A stretch of 64,000 bases of DNA, taken from the NCBI RefSeq assembly GCF_002933815.1, contig NZ_BEYR01000005.1, positions 245,974 to 309,973 on the forward strand, read 5' to 3'. The stretch is from Sphingobacterium sp. HMA12. GTDB lineage: Bacteria > Bacteroidota > Bacteroidia > Sphingobacteriales > Sphingobacteriaceae. The notes under the pieces were generated by a model. It did not search any database. It saw only the letters and a program-made list of their open reading frames with translations, and had not been told where the DNA came from. A program made the position numbers and the translations under genes. Shown here one piece after another: positions 27,406 through 35,476 of this stretch. Within the stretch, counting starts at the first letter, position 1, and each line of letters begins with the position of its first letter.

Positions 27406-28992
27406 ATGAAAATGAAAAAATCAGTTTTATTTATGGGGCTAGCTATAGCCGCATTATCGACAATAACATCTTGTAAAAAAAGCTCATTTGGGGAGTATTA
27501 TAATGACCCTTCAAAGGCCGCTCAGACATCAATTGAGAAACAGTTCACTGGCATGATCTATGATTTTAGAGCACTCATTATACCGACTTACGGGAATTAT
27601 TTTATTACGTTAAGACCAACAATCAATCTCTACATCCAAAACCTAGGCTCAATCAACCAAGCCAATCAATTGGTTCCCGGATCCGCAGCTATCGAAGAAC
27701 GCTGGAATAAATATTATGCGGGCTTAGCACAATACAAGGAGTTTTTAAGACTTTTTGATAAGCAAAATGAAAAAGAAAAAGCGGAGAAAAGAGTAATACT
27801 TCTTGCTGCAAAAATTATATTCTATGATCAGACCCAACAGATGGTAGATCTTGTAGGGGATATTCCTTGGACTCAGGCCGGGTTATTAAACACCAATAAT
27901 GGGGATTACACGATCTCTTACCCTAAATATGACAAAGCAACAGATATCTATACAACAATGCTAGATGACCTGAAGTCTATTGGTGCAGAACTGAATGACC
28001 TCGAAGTCCCATCTACATTCGCGGGAGCTTTTAGAACGCAAGACCTTATTAACAATGGTAATATGGACTTATGGAAAAAGTATTGCAACTCGCTTCGCTT
28101 AAGAATGCTGACCCGCGTTTCCGAAAGCAGCCAATTTTCAGCCCGAGCACAAACTGAAATTGCTAGTATTATTGAAGCTCAAGATAAGAACCCGCTTATA
28201 CTGACCAATGCGGATAATGCACAGCTTGATATTTTTAATATCAACTCCGATATTAAATCGGAAGATATAAGGGGGGCATTTGAAACAGATGGCTGGTATG
28301 CCAACTTTGGCAGTAAGCCAATGATTGATGCCATGGTTGCAACAGCAGATCCTCGTTTGCCCATCTTATTTGAAAAAGGCGAAAAATCGGCTGGAAAATA
28401 TCTTGGTTTAGACCAGAGTTTAGGCGAAAATGAACAGTCAAACTTAGCCCGTGGAGGAACATTAAGTTTCTACAATAGGCATACATTGTCACGTAATAAA
28501 TACCTCCCTGGCATCTTGATCAGCGCGTCACAAGTTAACTTTCTACTGGCAGAATATTACAACAAAAAAGGGAATAATACTGAAGCAAAAAAGGCATTTG
28601 AAAATGGTTTAAGAGAATCAGTAAACTTGTACTACGATATATCAACAAAAAGTGACGAGCAGTTTGTGGCGGCTCCAAGTAAACCGACCGCAACAAGCAT
28701 CGAAAACTTTGTCAAAGCAGTTAACTGGGATGCTGCTAGTAATAAAATTCAATTAATCGCAACCCATAAGTGGCTACATTTCAATCTGTTCCAAGCGGTA
28801 GAGAACTGGTCGGAACAAAGACGTCTGGATTATCCGAAATTTACAATTCCAACGCTTAATTCTGACAGACAGAAAACAATACCATTTAAATTAACTCTAC
28901 CTCAAACAGAGGCCACTTATAACACAACCAACTATAATGAGGTAAAAGATCAGGACAGCCCAAATATAAAACTATTCTGGGACGTCAATTAA
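27406..28992 (+). CDS. SusD-like outer-membrane lipoprotein, cassette 2
   Basis: Glycan-binding partner of the preceding SusC, about 528 residues. I use ATG 27406 (MKMKKSVLFMGLAIAALS), just after the SusC stop; a longer frame from 27388 would overlap SusC and place a charged stretch before the signal. The lipobox is TITSC. SusD_2-type features follow: QQMVDLVGDIPWTQAGL, DLWKKYCNSLRLRMLTRVSE, ILISASQVNFLLAEYYNKKG and NLFQAVENWSEQRRLDYPKF. It is followed by a terminator hairpin at 29013-29036, which separates it from the GH29 gene. It is shorter than the cassette 1 SusD by about 100 residues, fitting a divergent ligand. Confidence 0.9.
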   Translation: MKMKKSVLFMGLAIAALSTITSCKKSSFGEYYNDPSKAAQTSIEKQFTGMIYDFRALIIPTYGNYFITLRPTINLYIQNLGSINQANQLVPGSAAIEERWNKYYAGLAQYKEFLRLFDKQNEKEKAEKRVILLAAKIIFYDQTQQMVDLVGDIPWTQAGLLNTNNGDYTISYPKYDKATDIYTTMLDDLKSIGAELNDLEVPSTFAGAFRTQDLINNGNMDLWKKYCNSLRLRMLTRVSESSQFSARAQTEIASIIEAQDKNPLILTNADNAQLDIFNINSDIKSEDIRGAFETDGWYANFGSKPMIDAMVATADPRLPILFEKGEKSAGKYLGLDQSLGENEQSNLARGGTLSFYNRHTLSRNKYLPGILISASQVNFLLAEYYNKKGNNTEAKKAFENGLRESVNLYYDISTKSDEQFVAAPSKPTATSIENFVKAVNWDAASNKIQLIATHKWLHFNLFQAVENWSEQRRLDYPKFTIPTLNSDRQKTIPFKLTLPQTEATYNTTNYNEVKDQDSPNIKLFWDVN

Positions 28993-29012
28993 TCGACACT
29001 ACATCTCCTACA

Positions 29013-29043
29013 GAAAGCCACCTTTAAGTGGCTTTCTTTTTAT
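29013..29043 (+). terminator. Terminator of cassette 2, just before the GH29 gene
   Basis: GAAAGCCAC (29013-29021) pairs with GTGGCTTTC (29028-29036), loop CTTTAA, followed by TTTTTAT. The next start codon is at 29064, so transcription of GH29 must come by readthrough or from a promoter overlapping the hairpin. Confidence 0.85.
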
Positions 29044-29063
29044 CATTTTCATTATATTTATAC

Positions 29064-30500
29064 ATGCAAAAACTGACAACCATTATATCAACCGCACTGT
29101 TGGCAACAACTTCTACATTGGCCTTTGGTCAAGCACACAATGTCTCGGGGGGCTATCAAAAACCTACCGATCCGCAGGTGATCGAAAACCTCGAACAATG
29201 GCAGGACATGAAATTCGGTCTCTTCATGCATTGGGGAACCTACAGTCAATGGGGAATTGTTGAAAGCTGGAGTATCTGCCCCGAAGATGAAGGCTGGACA
29301 CAACGCAAACCCGAACACGGAAAAACATATTTCGAATACCTTAAAAACTACGAAAATCTACAGACAACATTCAATCCTACGGATTTCAACCCTCAAAAAT
29401 GGGCCGATGCGGCCAAAGCTGCCGGGATGAAATATGTGGTCTTTACCACCAAACATCACGATGGTTTTGCGATGTTCGACACCAAAGAATCGGATTATAA
29501 GATCACTTCTACCAAAACGCCCTTCTCCTCCAACCCAAAAGCAAATGTGACCAAAGAAATCTTTAATACATTTCGCAACGACGGTTTCAAAATCGGAGCT
29601 TATTTCTCCAAACCGGATTGGCACTCTGAATACTATTGGTGGCCCTATTTTCCACCTAAGGACAGAAACGTAAATTACGACCCAAAAAAATATCCCGAAC
29701 GTTGGCAGAAGTTCAAAGACTTCACCTACAATCAGATCAATGAGTTGACATCTGAGTATGGAAAGGTAGATATCCTTTGGTTGGATGGCGGACAAGTGCG
29801 TCCACTAGAAACAGTTGACAAATCTGTGGATTGGCAACAGACAATTAAAACAGATCAAAATATTGATATGGATCGCATTGGTGGCATGGCCCGAAAAAAT
29901 CAACCCGGTATCATTGTTGTCGACCGCACCGTTCCCGGAAACTGGGAAAATTATGTGACACCGGAACAGGCCATACCCGAACATCCACTGGATATCCCCT
30001 GGGAAAGCTGTATCACCATGGGGGATTCTTTTAGCTATGTTCCCAATGACAATTACAAACCGACAAAGAAAATCGTTGAGACACTTGTCAAGATTATCTC
30101 ACGTGGTGGTAACTATTTGCTGAATATTGCTCCCGGCCCTAAAGGAGACTACGATCAGGCTGCATATGATCGTTTAAACGAATTGGCCGCATGGATGAAG
30201 ATCAACCAGAGTGCTGTATACGCCACACGTACCATTGCTCCTTATCATCAAGGTGATTATTATTATACCAGAAGTAAGGACAATAAAATCGTCAATGTAT
30301 TCCACCTGTCGGAGGGAGATACCTACCAACAGCCGAATGAATATGTCTTTGAGGTACCTAACAATTTTAACGTGAAAAAAATCACAATTCTGGGCCATAA
30401 AGGTCGCCTGGACTGGTCGCAACATGACAATCAGATTACCCTGAGAAGCCCAGGTACAAGATTCAATTATGCTACCGCGATTCAATTGCAAAGCAAGTAA
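29064..30500 (+). CDS. Alpha-L-fucosidase, glycoside hydrolase family 29
   Basis: Retaining exo-enzyme that releases terminal alpha-L-fucose from glycans. The ATG at 29064 gives a clean signal peptide (MQKLTTIISTALLATTSTLA, cut near FGQ); a longer frame would start inside the terminator stem. Family motifs are MKFGLFMHWGTYSQWG, VVFTTKHHDGFAMFDT, FKIGAYFSKPDWH and VDILWLDGGQ, in which Asp241 is the expected nucleophile, then ISRGGNYLLNIAPGPKGD. The general acid is not assignable by eye. A beta-sandwich C-terminal domain follows. Length (478) is normal. It is flanked by terminators on both sides, so it forms its own unit at the end of ROK-SusCD cassette 2, which suggests fucosylated substrates for that cassette. 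Confidence 0.94.
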   Translation: MQKLTTIISTALLATTSTLAFGQAHNVSGGYQKPTDPQVIENLEQWQDMKFGLFMHWGTYSQWGIVESWSICPEDEGWTQRKPEHGKTYFEYLKNYENLQTTFNPTDFNPQKWADAAKAAGMKYVVFTTKHHDGFAMFDTKESDYKITSTKTPFSSNPKANVTKEIFNTFRNDGFKIGAYFSKPDWHSEYYWWPYFPPKDRNVNYDPKKYPERWQKFKDFTYNQINELTSEYGKVDILWLDGGQVRPLETVDKSVDWQQTIKTDQNIDMDRIGGMARKNQPGIIVVDRTVPGNWENYVTPEQAIPEHPLDIPWESCITMGDSFSYVPNDNYKPTKKIVETLVKIISRGGNYLLNIAPGPKGDYDQAAYDRLNELAAWMKINQSAVYATRTIAPYHQGDYYYTRSKDNKIVNVFHLSEGDTYQQPNEYVFEVPNNFNVKKITILGHKGRLDWSQHDNQITLRSPGTRFNYATAIQLQSK

Positions 30501-30540
30501 CAAAAAAGCAGCTGGATTACATCTAGCTGCTTTTTTGTTA
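30499..30540 (+). terminator. Terminator of the GH29 gene
   Basis: AACAAAAAAGCAGCT (30499-30513) is fully complementary to AGCTGCTTTTTTGTT (30525-30539). The hairpin begins inside the GH29 stop codon and ends in a six-T run. Confidence 0.9.
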
Positions 30541-30706
30541 TCCAATAACGATGATCAGCTTTAGCCATTTTGAGATACTTTCATTTGACTAGCGAAAATC
30601 AGCAAATACATTAACCTCGATCGCTAAGCCCAATCGTTATCCGAATAACTAAAAATACTATCGATAAAAAACATCACTTGTGCACTTGGCAGCACATCCT
30701 AAACGA

Positions 30707-31741
30707 ATGAAACAAATAACCTTATTTTTAGCATTATTGCTCATCACATTTTATTCATGTAAAAGTTATAAACCGCAGATAATCTCGTCCCAGCAAGTCT
30801 TCAAGGAAGGACAGGTCAATTTCAACCAATGCCATGCTTCGACCATACAATCTATCGGCAAAGACAGCCTCTTGGTTTGCTGGTTTGGCGGCTCACATGA
30901 ATCCAATCCCGATGTAGTGATATGGGGTTCGCATTATACAAACGGAAAATGGCAAACACCAGTACAAATCGCAGATGGGATTCTTGCAGACAAGCGTTAT
31001 CCGACTTGGAACCCTGTACTTTATCAACACCCAAAGAACGACACCCTATATTTATTCTATAAAATTGGTCCTAATCCACGTGAATGGAAAGGCTATGTCA
31101 AATATTCCCTCGATAAAGGTCAGCATTGGTCTGTAGCACAGGCATTACCTCATGGCATTTTGGGCCCAATCAAAAATAAACCCTTTACATTGTCTAATGG
31201 TGGCATATTATCTCCTTCCAGTACCGAATCAAAAGACGAAATCTGGAAAGCACATATCGAAATCAGTCGCGACCGGGGGAAAACCTGGACTATTCATCCA
31301 ATTCAGCCCGATACAACTATTCAAATCATTCAACCCAGTATTGTTCAACATGCGGATGGTCGATTACAGGTACTTTGCCGCAGTAAAGAAAATAAAGTAA
31401 TGACAGCGTTTTCTTCCGATCAAGGAAACACCTGGGGACCTTGGCAGGCAACCAATCTTCTCAACCCCAATTCAGCTACCGACGCCATTCGATTAAAAAA
31501 TGGATTATTTATGATCGTATACAATCCGGAAATCGCCGGAAATGACTGGTGGGAAGGGCGCACAAAACTCCGTGTCGCTATCTCCAAAGATGGCCTACAA
31601 TGGAAAGATGCACTTATACTCGAAAACGGCATCAAGGGGGACGAGTATTCTTACCCCACAATTATACAAGATAACAGTGGTTTGATACATATCACGTATA
31701 CTTGGAACAGAAAAAGTATCAAACATCTCGTCCTTAAATAA
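30707..31741 (+). CDS. Asp-box (BNR) lipoprotein, sialidase-like beta-propeller
   Basis: A predicted surface or periplasmic lipoprotein of 344 residues. ATG 30707 gives MKQITLFLALLLITFYSC with lipobox ITFYSC (Cys18); the longer frame from GTG 30680 spoils the signal. Four Asp-box-like repeats are seen: SLDKGQHW, SRDRGKTW, SSDQGNTW and SKDGLQW, as in BNR_2 sialidase-type propellers. It lacks an evident RIP motif near the N-terminus, where sialidases carry the first catalytic Arg; CWFGGSHESNPDVVIWGSHY takes that place. A true sialidase is therefore uncertain, and other Asp-box hydrolases or lyases are possible. It stands between GH29 and the convergent GH3 gene. No promoter with a good match was found upstream. 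Confidence 0.75.
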   Translation: MKQITLFLALLLITFYSCKSYKPQIISSQQVFKEGQVNFNQCHASTIQSIGKDSLLVCWFGGSHESNPDVVIWGSHYTNGKWQTPVQIADGILADKRYPTWNPVLYQHPKNDTLYLFYKIGPNPREWKGYVKYSLDKGQHWSVAQALPHGILGPIKNKPFTLSNGGILSPSSTESKDEIWKAHIEISRDRGKTWTIHPIQPDTTIQIIQPSIVQHADGRLQVLCRSKENKVMTAFSSDQGNTWGPWQATNLLNPNSATDAIRLKNGLFMIVYNPEIAGNDWWEGRTKLRVAISKDGLQWKDALILENGIKGDEYSYPTIIQDNSGLIHITYTWNRKSIKHLVLK

Positions 31742-31776
31742 ATAAAGGGATCTATGAATAATAGATCCCTTTATTT
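31741..31776. terminator. Bidirectional terminator between BNR lipoprotein and GH3
   Basis: AATAAAGGGATCTAT (31741-31755) pairs perfectly with ATAGATCCCTTTATT (31761-31775). It starts in the stop codon of the BNR gene and also ends the convergent GH3 gene. Confidence 0.85.
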
Positions 31777-31791
31777 ATTAATAAGCTGTAT

Positions 31792-34155
31792 TTAATAATC
31801 CTTCTTTAGCTCCATCTCCCCTTTCAATCGAATGTCATCAGACGATGCGCCAACCAGCAATTTAAATTTCCCTTTTTCTGTTTTCCATGCATGAACTGCA
31901 TTCCACAGTTTAAGATCTTCTTTGCCCAACCGGAAAGCGTACGTTTCTTTATTTCCTGCTTCAATCGTTTTACGCTCAAACTGCTTCAGTTGCATAATTG
32001 GCGTTACTACCGAACTGACTTCATCGACAACGTATAACTGTGCCACTTCATCGCCGGCCACTTTGCCCTTATTTTCGACATCAAAGGAAACTGTACACAC
32101 AAAATCATCTTCGCTTTCGGTCAGTCCGATCTGTAGGTTGCTATAGTCAAATTTACTGTAACTTAATCCATAACCAAAAGCGTACAAAGGTTTAGCAGAC
32201 ATCTCCACATAATCGTGATGTTTTGGTTTTGTATGATTGTAATGTACAGGAAGCTGCCCCACGGAGCGCGGCACAGAAATTGGTAGCCGGCCGGCTGGAT
32301 TATAATCACCAAACAGGACCTCGGCAACGGCCAGTCCACCCTCTTGTCCGGGATACCAGGCATTCACGATCGCAGGAATATGCTCCGCAGCCCAATTCAG
32401 ATTAAGCGGCCTTCCCATAATGGTCACCAGGACCACCGGTTTTCCTGTTGCCTGGATCGCTTTCATCAGTTTTAATTGATCGCCCATCATGTCCAACGAA
32501 ACGCGATCAAATCCTTCACCACTTTCCATATCGCTGACAGTATTGGGATCTACATTTGCAGCTCCGGTTGCTTGGTAGGAAGTTTTAAAATCCCGTGCAC
32601 TCGAACCTCCGAGAATCAAAACCACCGCATCGGCCTGCTGTGCTGCTGCCACCGCAGCCGCAATATCAGATTTCGTCGTGTCACGGATAGCGCAACCTTT
32701 GACATAATCAACTTGTGTGCCTTTACCTACTGCTGCGCGAATACCTGTCAATACCGTCTGCACTTTACCATCGACCTGAGGGGCAGTGTAATCACCCAAT
32801 TGATTATAGCCATTGTCTGCATTTGGTCCGACCACAGCAATCCGTTTCAGCGATTTACTTAATGGTAGGGTATTTTGTTGGTTCTTCAGTAAGATAATGG
32901 ATTCCCGTGCAACTTGTCGTGCAACAGATCTATTTGCTGCTGTACCAACTTTTTGCGCGGCAAGCTTCTCATCCACATAAGGATGGTCAAATAGGCCAAG
33001 GTTAAACTTCGTGCGTAGCACACGCGCTACCGCCGTATCCAATACTGCAGGTTCGACCAAGCCTTGTCGCACCGCTTGCAACAGATTCGGGCCATATCCT
33101 GATCCGCTCAAGTCCACATCCAATCCGGCATGGATACTTTGTGAAGCGGCTTCTGCTGCTGTTGCAGCTGTGGCATGCCCACCGTTGAGACCAGAAATAC
33201 TTAATAGATCTGACACCACAAATCCCGTAAAACCCCAGTCTTTACGTAGGATATCTTTCAACAGCCAAGGATTTGCGGAGCAAGGAATACCGTCAATACT
33301 ATTATAAGCCGTCATGACAGAGCCCGCACCGGATTTAACGGCACGCTCGAATGGCGGTAGAAAATACTGTCTTAAGCTCCGTTCACCAACCGATACTGAC
33401 TCACCATTATGCCCACCATCGGGTGCAGCATAAGCGACAAAGTGTTTCAATGTACCAATGATTTTATCCTGTTGTCCAATCTTCCCGCCCTGAAAACCAC
33501 GGATCATAGCACTTCCCATCTGTCCAATGAGGTAAGGGTCTTCACCATAGGTTTCCTCGGTCCTGGACCAGCGGGGATCCCTCGCCAGATCAAGAACGGG
33601 ACCATACCCGTTTTTTCCACCTACGGCATAGGTTTCCTGTGCAATTGTCGATGCCATACGCTGAATTAGAACCGGATTCCAGGTGCTCGCCTGCCCTATT
33701 GCCGTCGGGAATACCGTGGCACCAATGGCCATATGTCCATGCGGAGCCTCTTCAGACAGCAACAATGGAATACCCAAGCGGGTACTATCCAACATATACC
33801 GTTGGATGGCATTCGTCGCCCTTGCAGCTCCCGTAGGAGTAAGACCATTGAGTAAGGTTTTTTGTGTCCAGGGATCAGCACGTAATGTGGCCCATAACAA
33901 GCCGATATGCTGTTCCTTGACCGCCTTCCGCAGCTTATCGCTAACACCAACATGTTTCCCCTGCTTCTCATACATTTCCCAACCGAGCAGTTTACTCAGC
34001 TGCCCAACCTTCTCCTCGACAGTCATTCGTCCCAAAAGATCACTGACGCGCTGTTCGGTAGCGAGGTGGCTATTTTTATAGGGCAATTGTTGTGCATGCA
34101 GTTGTGAATAAAGCAATGTTGATAGCGTAGTCAGAAGTAGTATTCGGAGTTTCAT
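31792..34155 (-). CDS. Glycoside hydrolase family 3, beta-glucosidase type
   Basis: Exported exo-beta-glycosidase of 787 residues (start chosen at ATG 34155, MKLRILLLTTLSTLLYSQL, signal cut near HAQQ; a start at 34182 adds nine polar residues). The GH3 N-terminal barrel shows GIPLLLSEEAPHGHMAIGATVFPT, DLARDPRWSRTEETYGEDPYL, LKHFVAYA, SVMTAYNSIDGIPC and FTGFVVSDLLSI, whose Asp316 is the predicted nucleophile. The second domain has RIAVVGPNAD and ESGEGFDRVSL with the probable acid/base Glu. A fibronectin-III-like C-terminal domain follows. It would hydrolyse beta-glucosides or related beta-glycosides. It is transcribed towards the fucosidase region. A palindrome AACCGGTT lies just upstream at 34181-34188. 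Confidence 0.93.
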   Translation of the reverse strand: MKLRILLLTTLSTLLYSQLHAQQLPYKNSHLATEQRVSDLLGRMTVEEKVGQLSKLLGWEMYEKQGKHVGVSDKLRKAVKEQHIGLLWATLRADPWTQKTLLNGLTPTGAARATNAIQRYMLDSTRLGIPLLLSEEAPHGHMAIGATVFPTAIGQASTWNPVLIQRMASTIAQETYAVGGKNGYGPVLDLARDPRWSRTEETYGEDPYLIGQMGSAMIRGFQGGKIGQQDKIIGTLKHFVAYAAPDGGHNGESVSVGERSLRQYFLPPFERAVKSGAGSVMTAYNSIDGIPCSANPWLLKDILRKDWGFTGFVVSDLLSISGLNGGHATAATAAEAASQSIHAGLDVDLSGSGYGPNLLQAVRQGLVEPAVLDTAVARVLRTKFNLGLFDHPYVDEKLAAQKVGTAANRSVARQVARESIILLKNQQNTLPLSKSLKRIAVVGPNADNGYNQLGDYTAPQVDGKVQTVLTGIRAAVGKGTQVDYVKGCAIRDTTKSDIAAAVAAAQQADAVVLILGGSSARDFKTSYQATGAANVDPNTVSDMESGEGFDRVSLDMMGDQLKLMKAIQATGKPVVLVTIMGRPLNLNWAAEHIPAIVNAWYPGQEGGLAVAEVLFGDYNPAGRLPISVPRSVGQLPVHYNHTKPKHHDYVEMSAKPLYAFGYGLSYSKFDYSNLQIGLTESEDDFVCTVSFDVENKGKVAGDEVAQLYVVDEVSSVVTPIMQLKQFERKTIEAGNKETYAFRLGKEDLKLWNAVHAWKTEKGKFKLLVGASSDDIRLKGEMELKKDY

Positions 34156-34180
34156 GTAGTTTAATTTATCAGAGTTATGC

Positions 34181-34188
34181 AACCGGTT
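34181..34188. promoter_or_regulatory. AACCGGTT palindrome upstream of GH3
   Basis: AACCGGTT sits in GCAACCGGTTTCC, 26 bp upstream of the preferred GH3 start codon. An AAxCGxTT-type centre is typical of LacI-family operators. One copy only, so support is weak. Confidence 0.3.
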
Positions 34189-34482
34189 TCCAAAAGACTA
34201 AAATAACGATTTAAAGAGAATAATCAAGATAATTTTTCTGTTATAGAAATTTCAGTAATAGCGCCAATAAAACTAATCAGATGCCAGCATTTATGCATTA
34301 ATTAATAATGATTTTCAATATGATATTCAATATTATGGTGAATATGGCCAATAAATTAGTAGCATACGTGTATAAATTACGAGGCCATTTCTGATATAGG
34401 AATTCTGTAATACATTAAAAAGGTTATTAACTGCCCTTATACCAATCCATTGCATGTAAAAAAGATCGTCTATATCCCTAAA

Positions 34483-34506
34483 TAAAAAAAGACGGCAAGC
34501 CGTCTC
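34483..34506 (-). terminator. Terminator of the small lipoprotein gene
   Basis: On the minus strand AGACGGC (34505-34499) and GCCGTCT (34496-34490) pair, then seven T follow. It lies 27 bp past the stop of the gene at 34533-35033. Confidence 0.8.
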
Positions 34507-34532
34507 TCCATTCATGTGTTATAGGAATGCTA

Positions 34533-35033
34533 CTAATTTTTTTCTGTTTTACTTTTTCCTTTAAAATGGTATTCCATTGGTATATAATCAACCACGGGAT
34601 TGTTATTTCTATAGGTTAAGACCAAATAATCCTCGTCCACAAGAATACCATAGCTTTCGTACTGATCGCTATCAGCAAACTTAATGCTCTTTTTCTCTTT
34701 GTCATAGGTAAAAGAACGTTCAGACTTTCCATCTAAAATAGACTGTTCAAAGGTATCTTGATCGAATCCACAAAGCTCTTTTCCGATTTGCAGCTTTAAT
34801 TTTTGAAAATTACTGCCGAAAGAAAAAGAATAATTATTATCCTTTTCACAGTCCGCGGGTTTATAATGATACAGCTCATCTTTAGTATCACTGTTAGCGA
34901 CTGTGGGAATCCAATCATAAGCTTCCAATTGTTTTTTCACATCGTCTGGCGCTATTTTTTCTGGATCAATACTATCCTTGCTGCAGCTACCAAACAAAAT
35001 CAAAGCAAAAATTCCAAACAATAATTTATTCAT
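34533..35033 (-). CDS. Small lipoprotein, unknown function
   Basis: A 166-residue predicted lipoprotein. ATG 35033 gives MNKLLFGIFALILFGSC with lipobox LFGSC, followed by SKDSIDPEKIAPDDVKKQL; a start four codons earlier (35045) is possible. The mature part is acidic and beta-rich (YSFSFGSNFQKLKLQIG, RSFTYDKEKKSIKFADSD, YLVLTYRNNNPVVDYIPMEY), which resembles lipocalin-like lipoproteins of Bacteroidota, with two cysteines beyond the lipidated one. No family is assigned. It is a single gene with its own terminator and is divergent from the TonB-dependent receptor at 35477. Confidence 0.75.
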   Translation of the reverse strand: MNKLLFGIFALILFGSCSKDSIDPEKIAPDDVKKQLEAYDWIPTVANSDTKDELYHYKPADCEKDNNYSFSFGSNFQKLKLQIGKELCGFDQDTFEQSILDGKSERSFTYDKEKKSIKFADSDQYESYGILVDEDYLVLTYRNNNPVVDYIPMEYHFKGKSKTEKN

Positions 35034-35476
35034 GCCAGTTCGCATTTAGTTATAATTTCATAACGCCTCAACATGCTGGAATGCTACAGCGCATAAATAT
35101 TTTTTAACCAAATAGATAAAAGAATCGAATTGTTCTCTGGTACCATCAGTAAACATCCTACAAAAATATCGTACAATAAGCCCCTATTTTTGTTAATAAC
35201 CATGTTAAGTATCTAAGTATTAAAAGACATTTTGTTGAAAACCCGTCCAACATCGGGCGGGCGAAGCTCCATTTTTTCAAAATACCACACAATCGCTTCG
35301 CACAAAAAAAATGTTAACAACACTGTTAATTTACTGTATATCAGAGTAAATTTTGTTAATAACATTTTCACTGTATCCTGTTTTTCAAAAACAAAAAAGA
35401 ATCTATTTAAAAAAATCATGCTGGTGGTTAAGGGTAAAACAAAAGTTAGCTGTCATAAAAATAAAGCTTAATCAAT
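35034..35476. other. Divergent spacer with three GTTAAyAAC sites
   Basis: A 443-bp spacer between a lipoprotein and a TonB-dependent receptor. The motif GTTAATAAC occurs at 35192-35200 and 35355-35363 and GTTAACAAC at 35313-35321; the first and second are embedded in TTTTGTTAATAAC. These near-palindromic copies may be binding sites controlling one or both genes. A short GC-rich hairpin (CCCG...CGGG, around 35240-35260) is also present. No gene was found. Confidence 0.4.

Larger units (their letters stand above)
34156..34532. other. Spacer upstream of GH3
   Basis: A 377-bp AT-rich stretch with the AACCGGTT palindrome (34181-34188) near the GH3 start and the lipoprotein terminator (34483-34506) at the other end. 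Between them I see no gene or clear structure. Confidence 0.5.
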
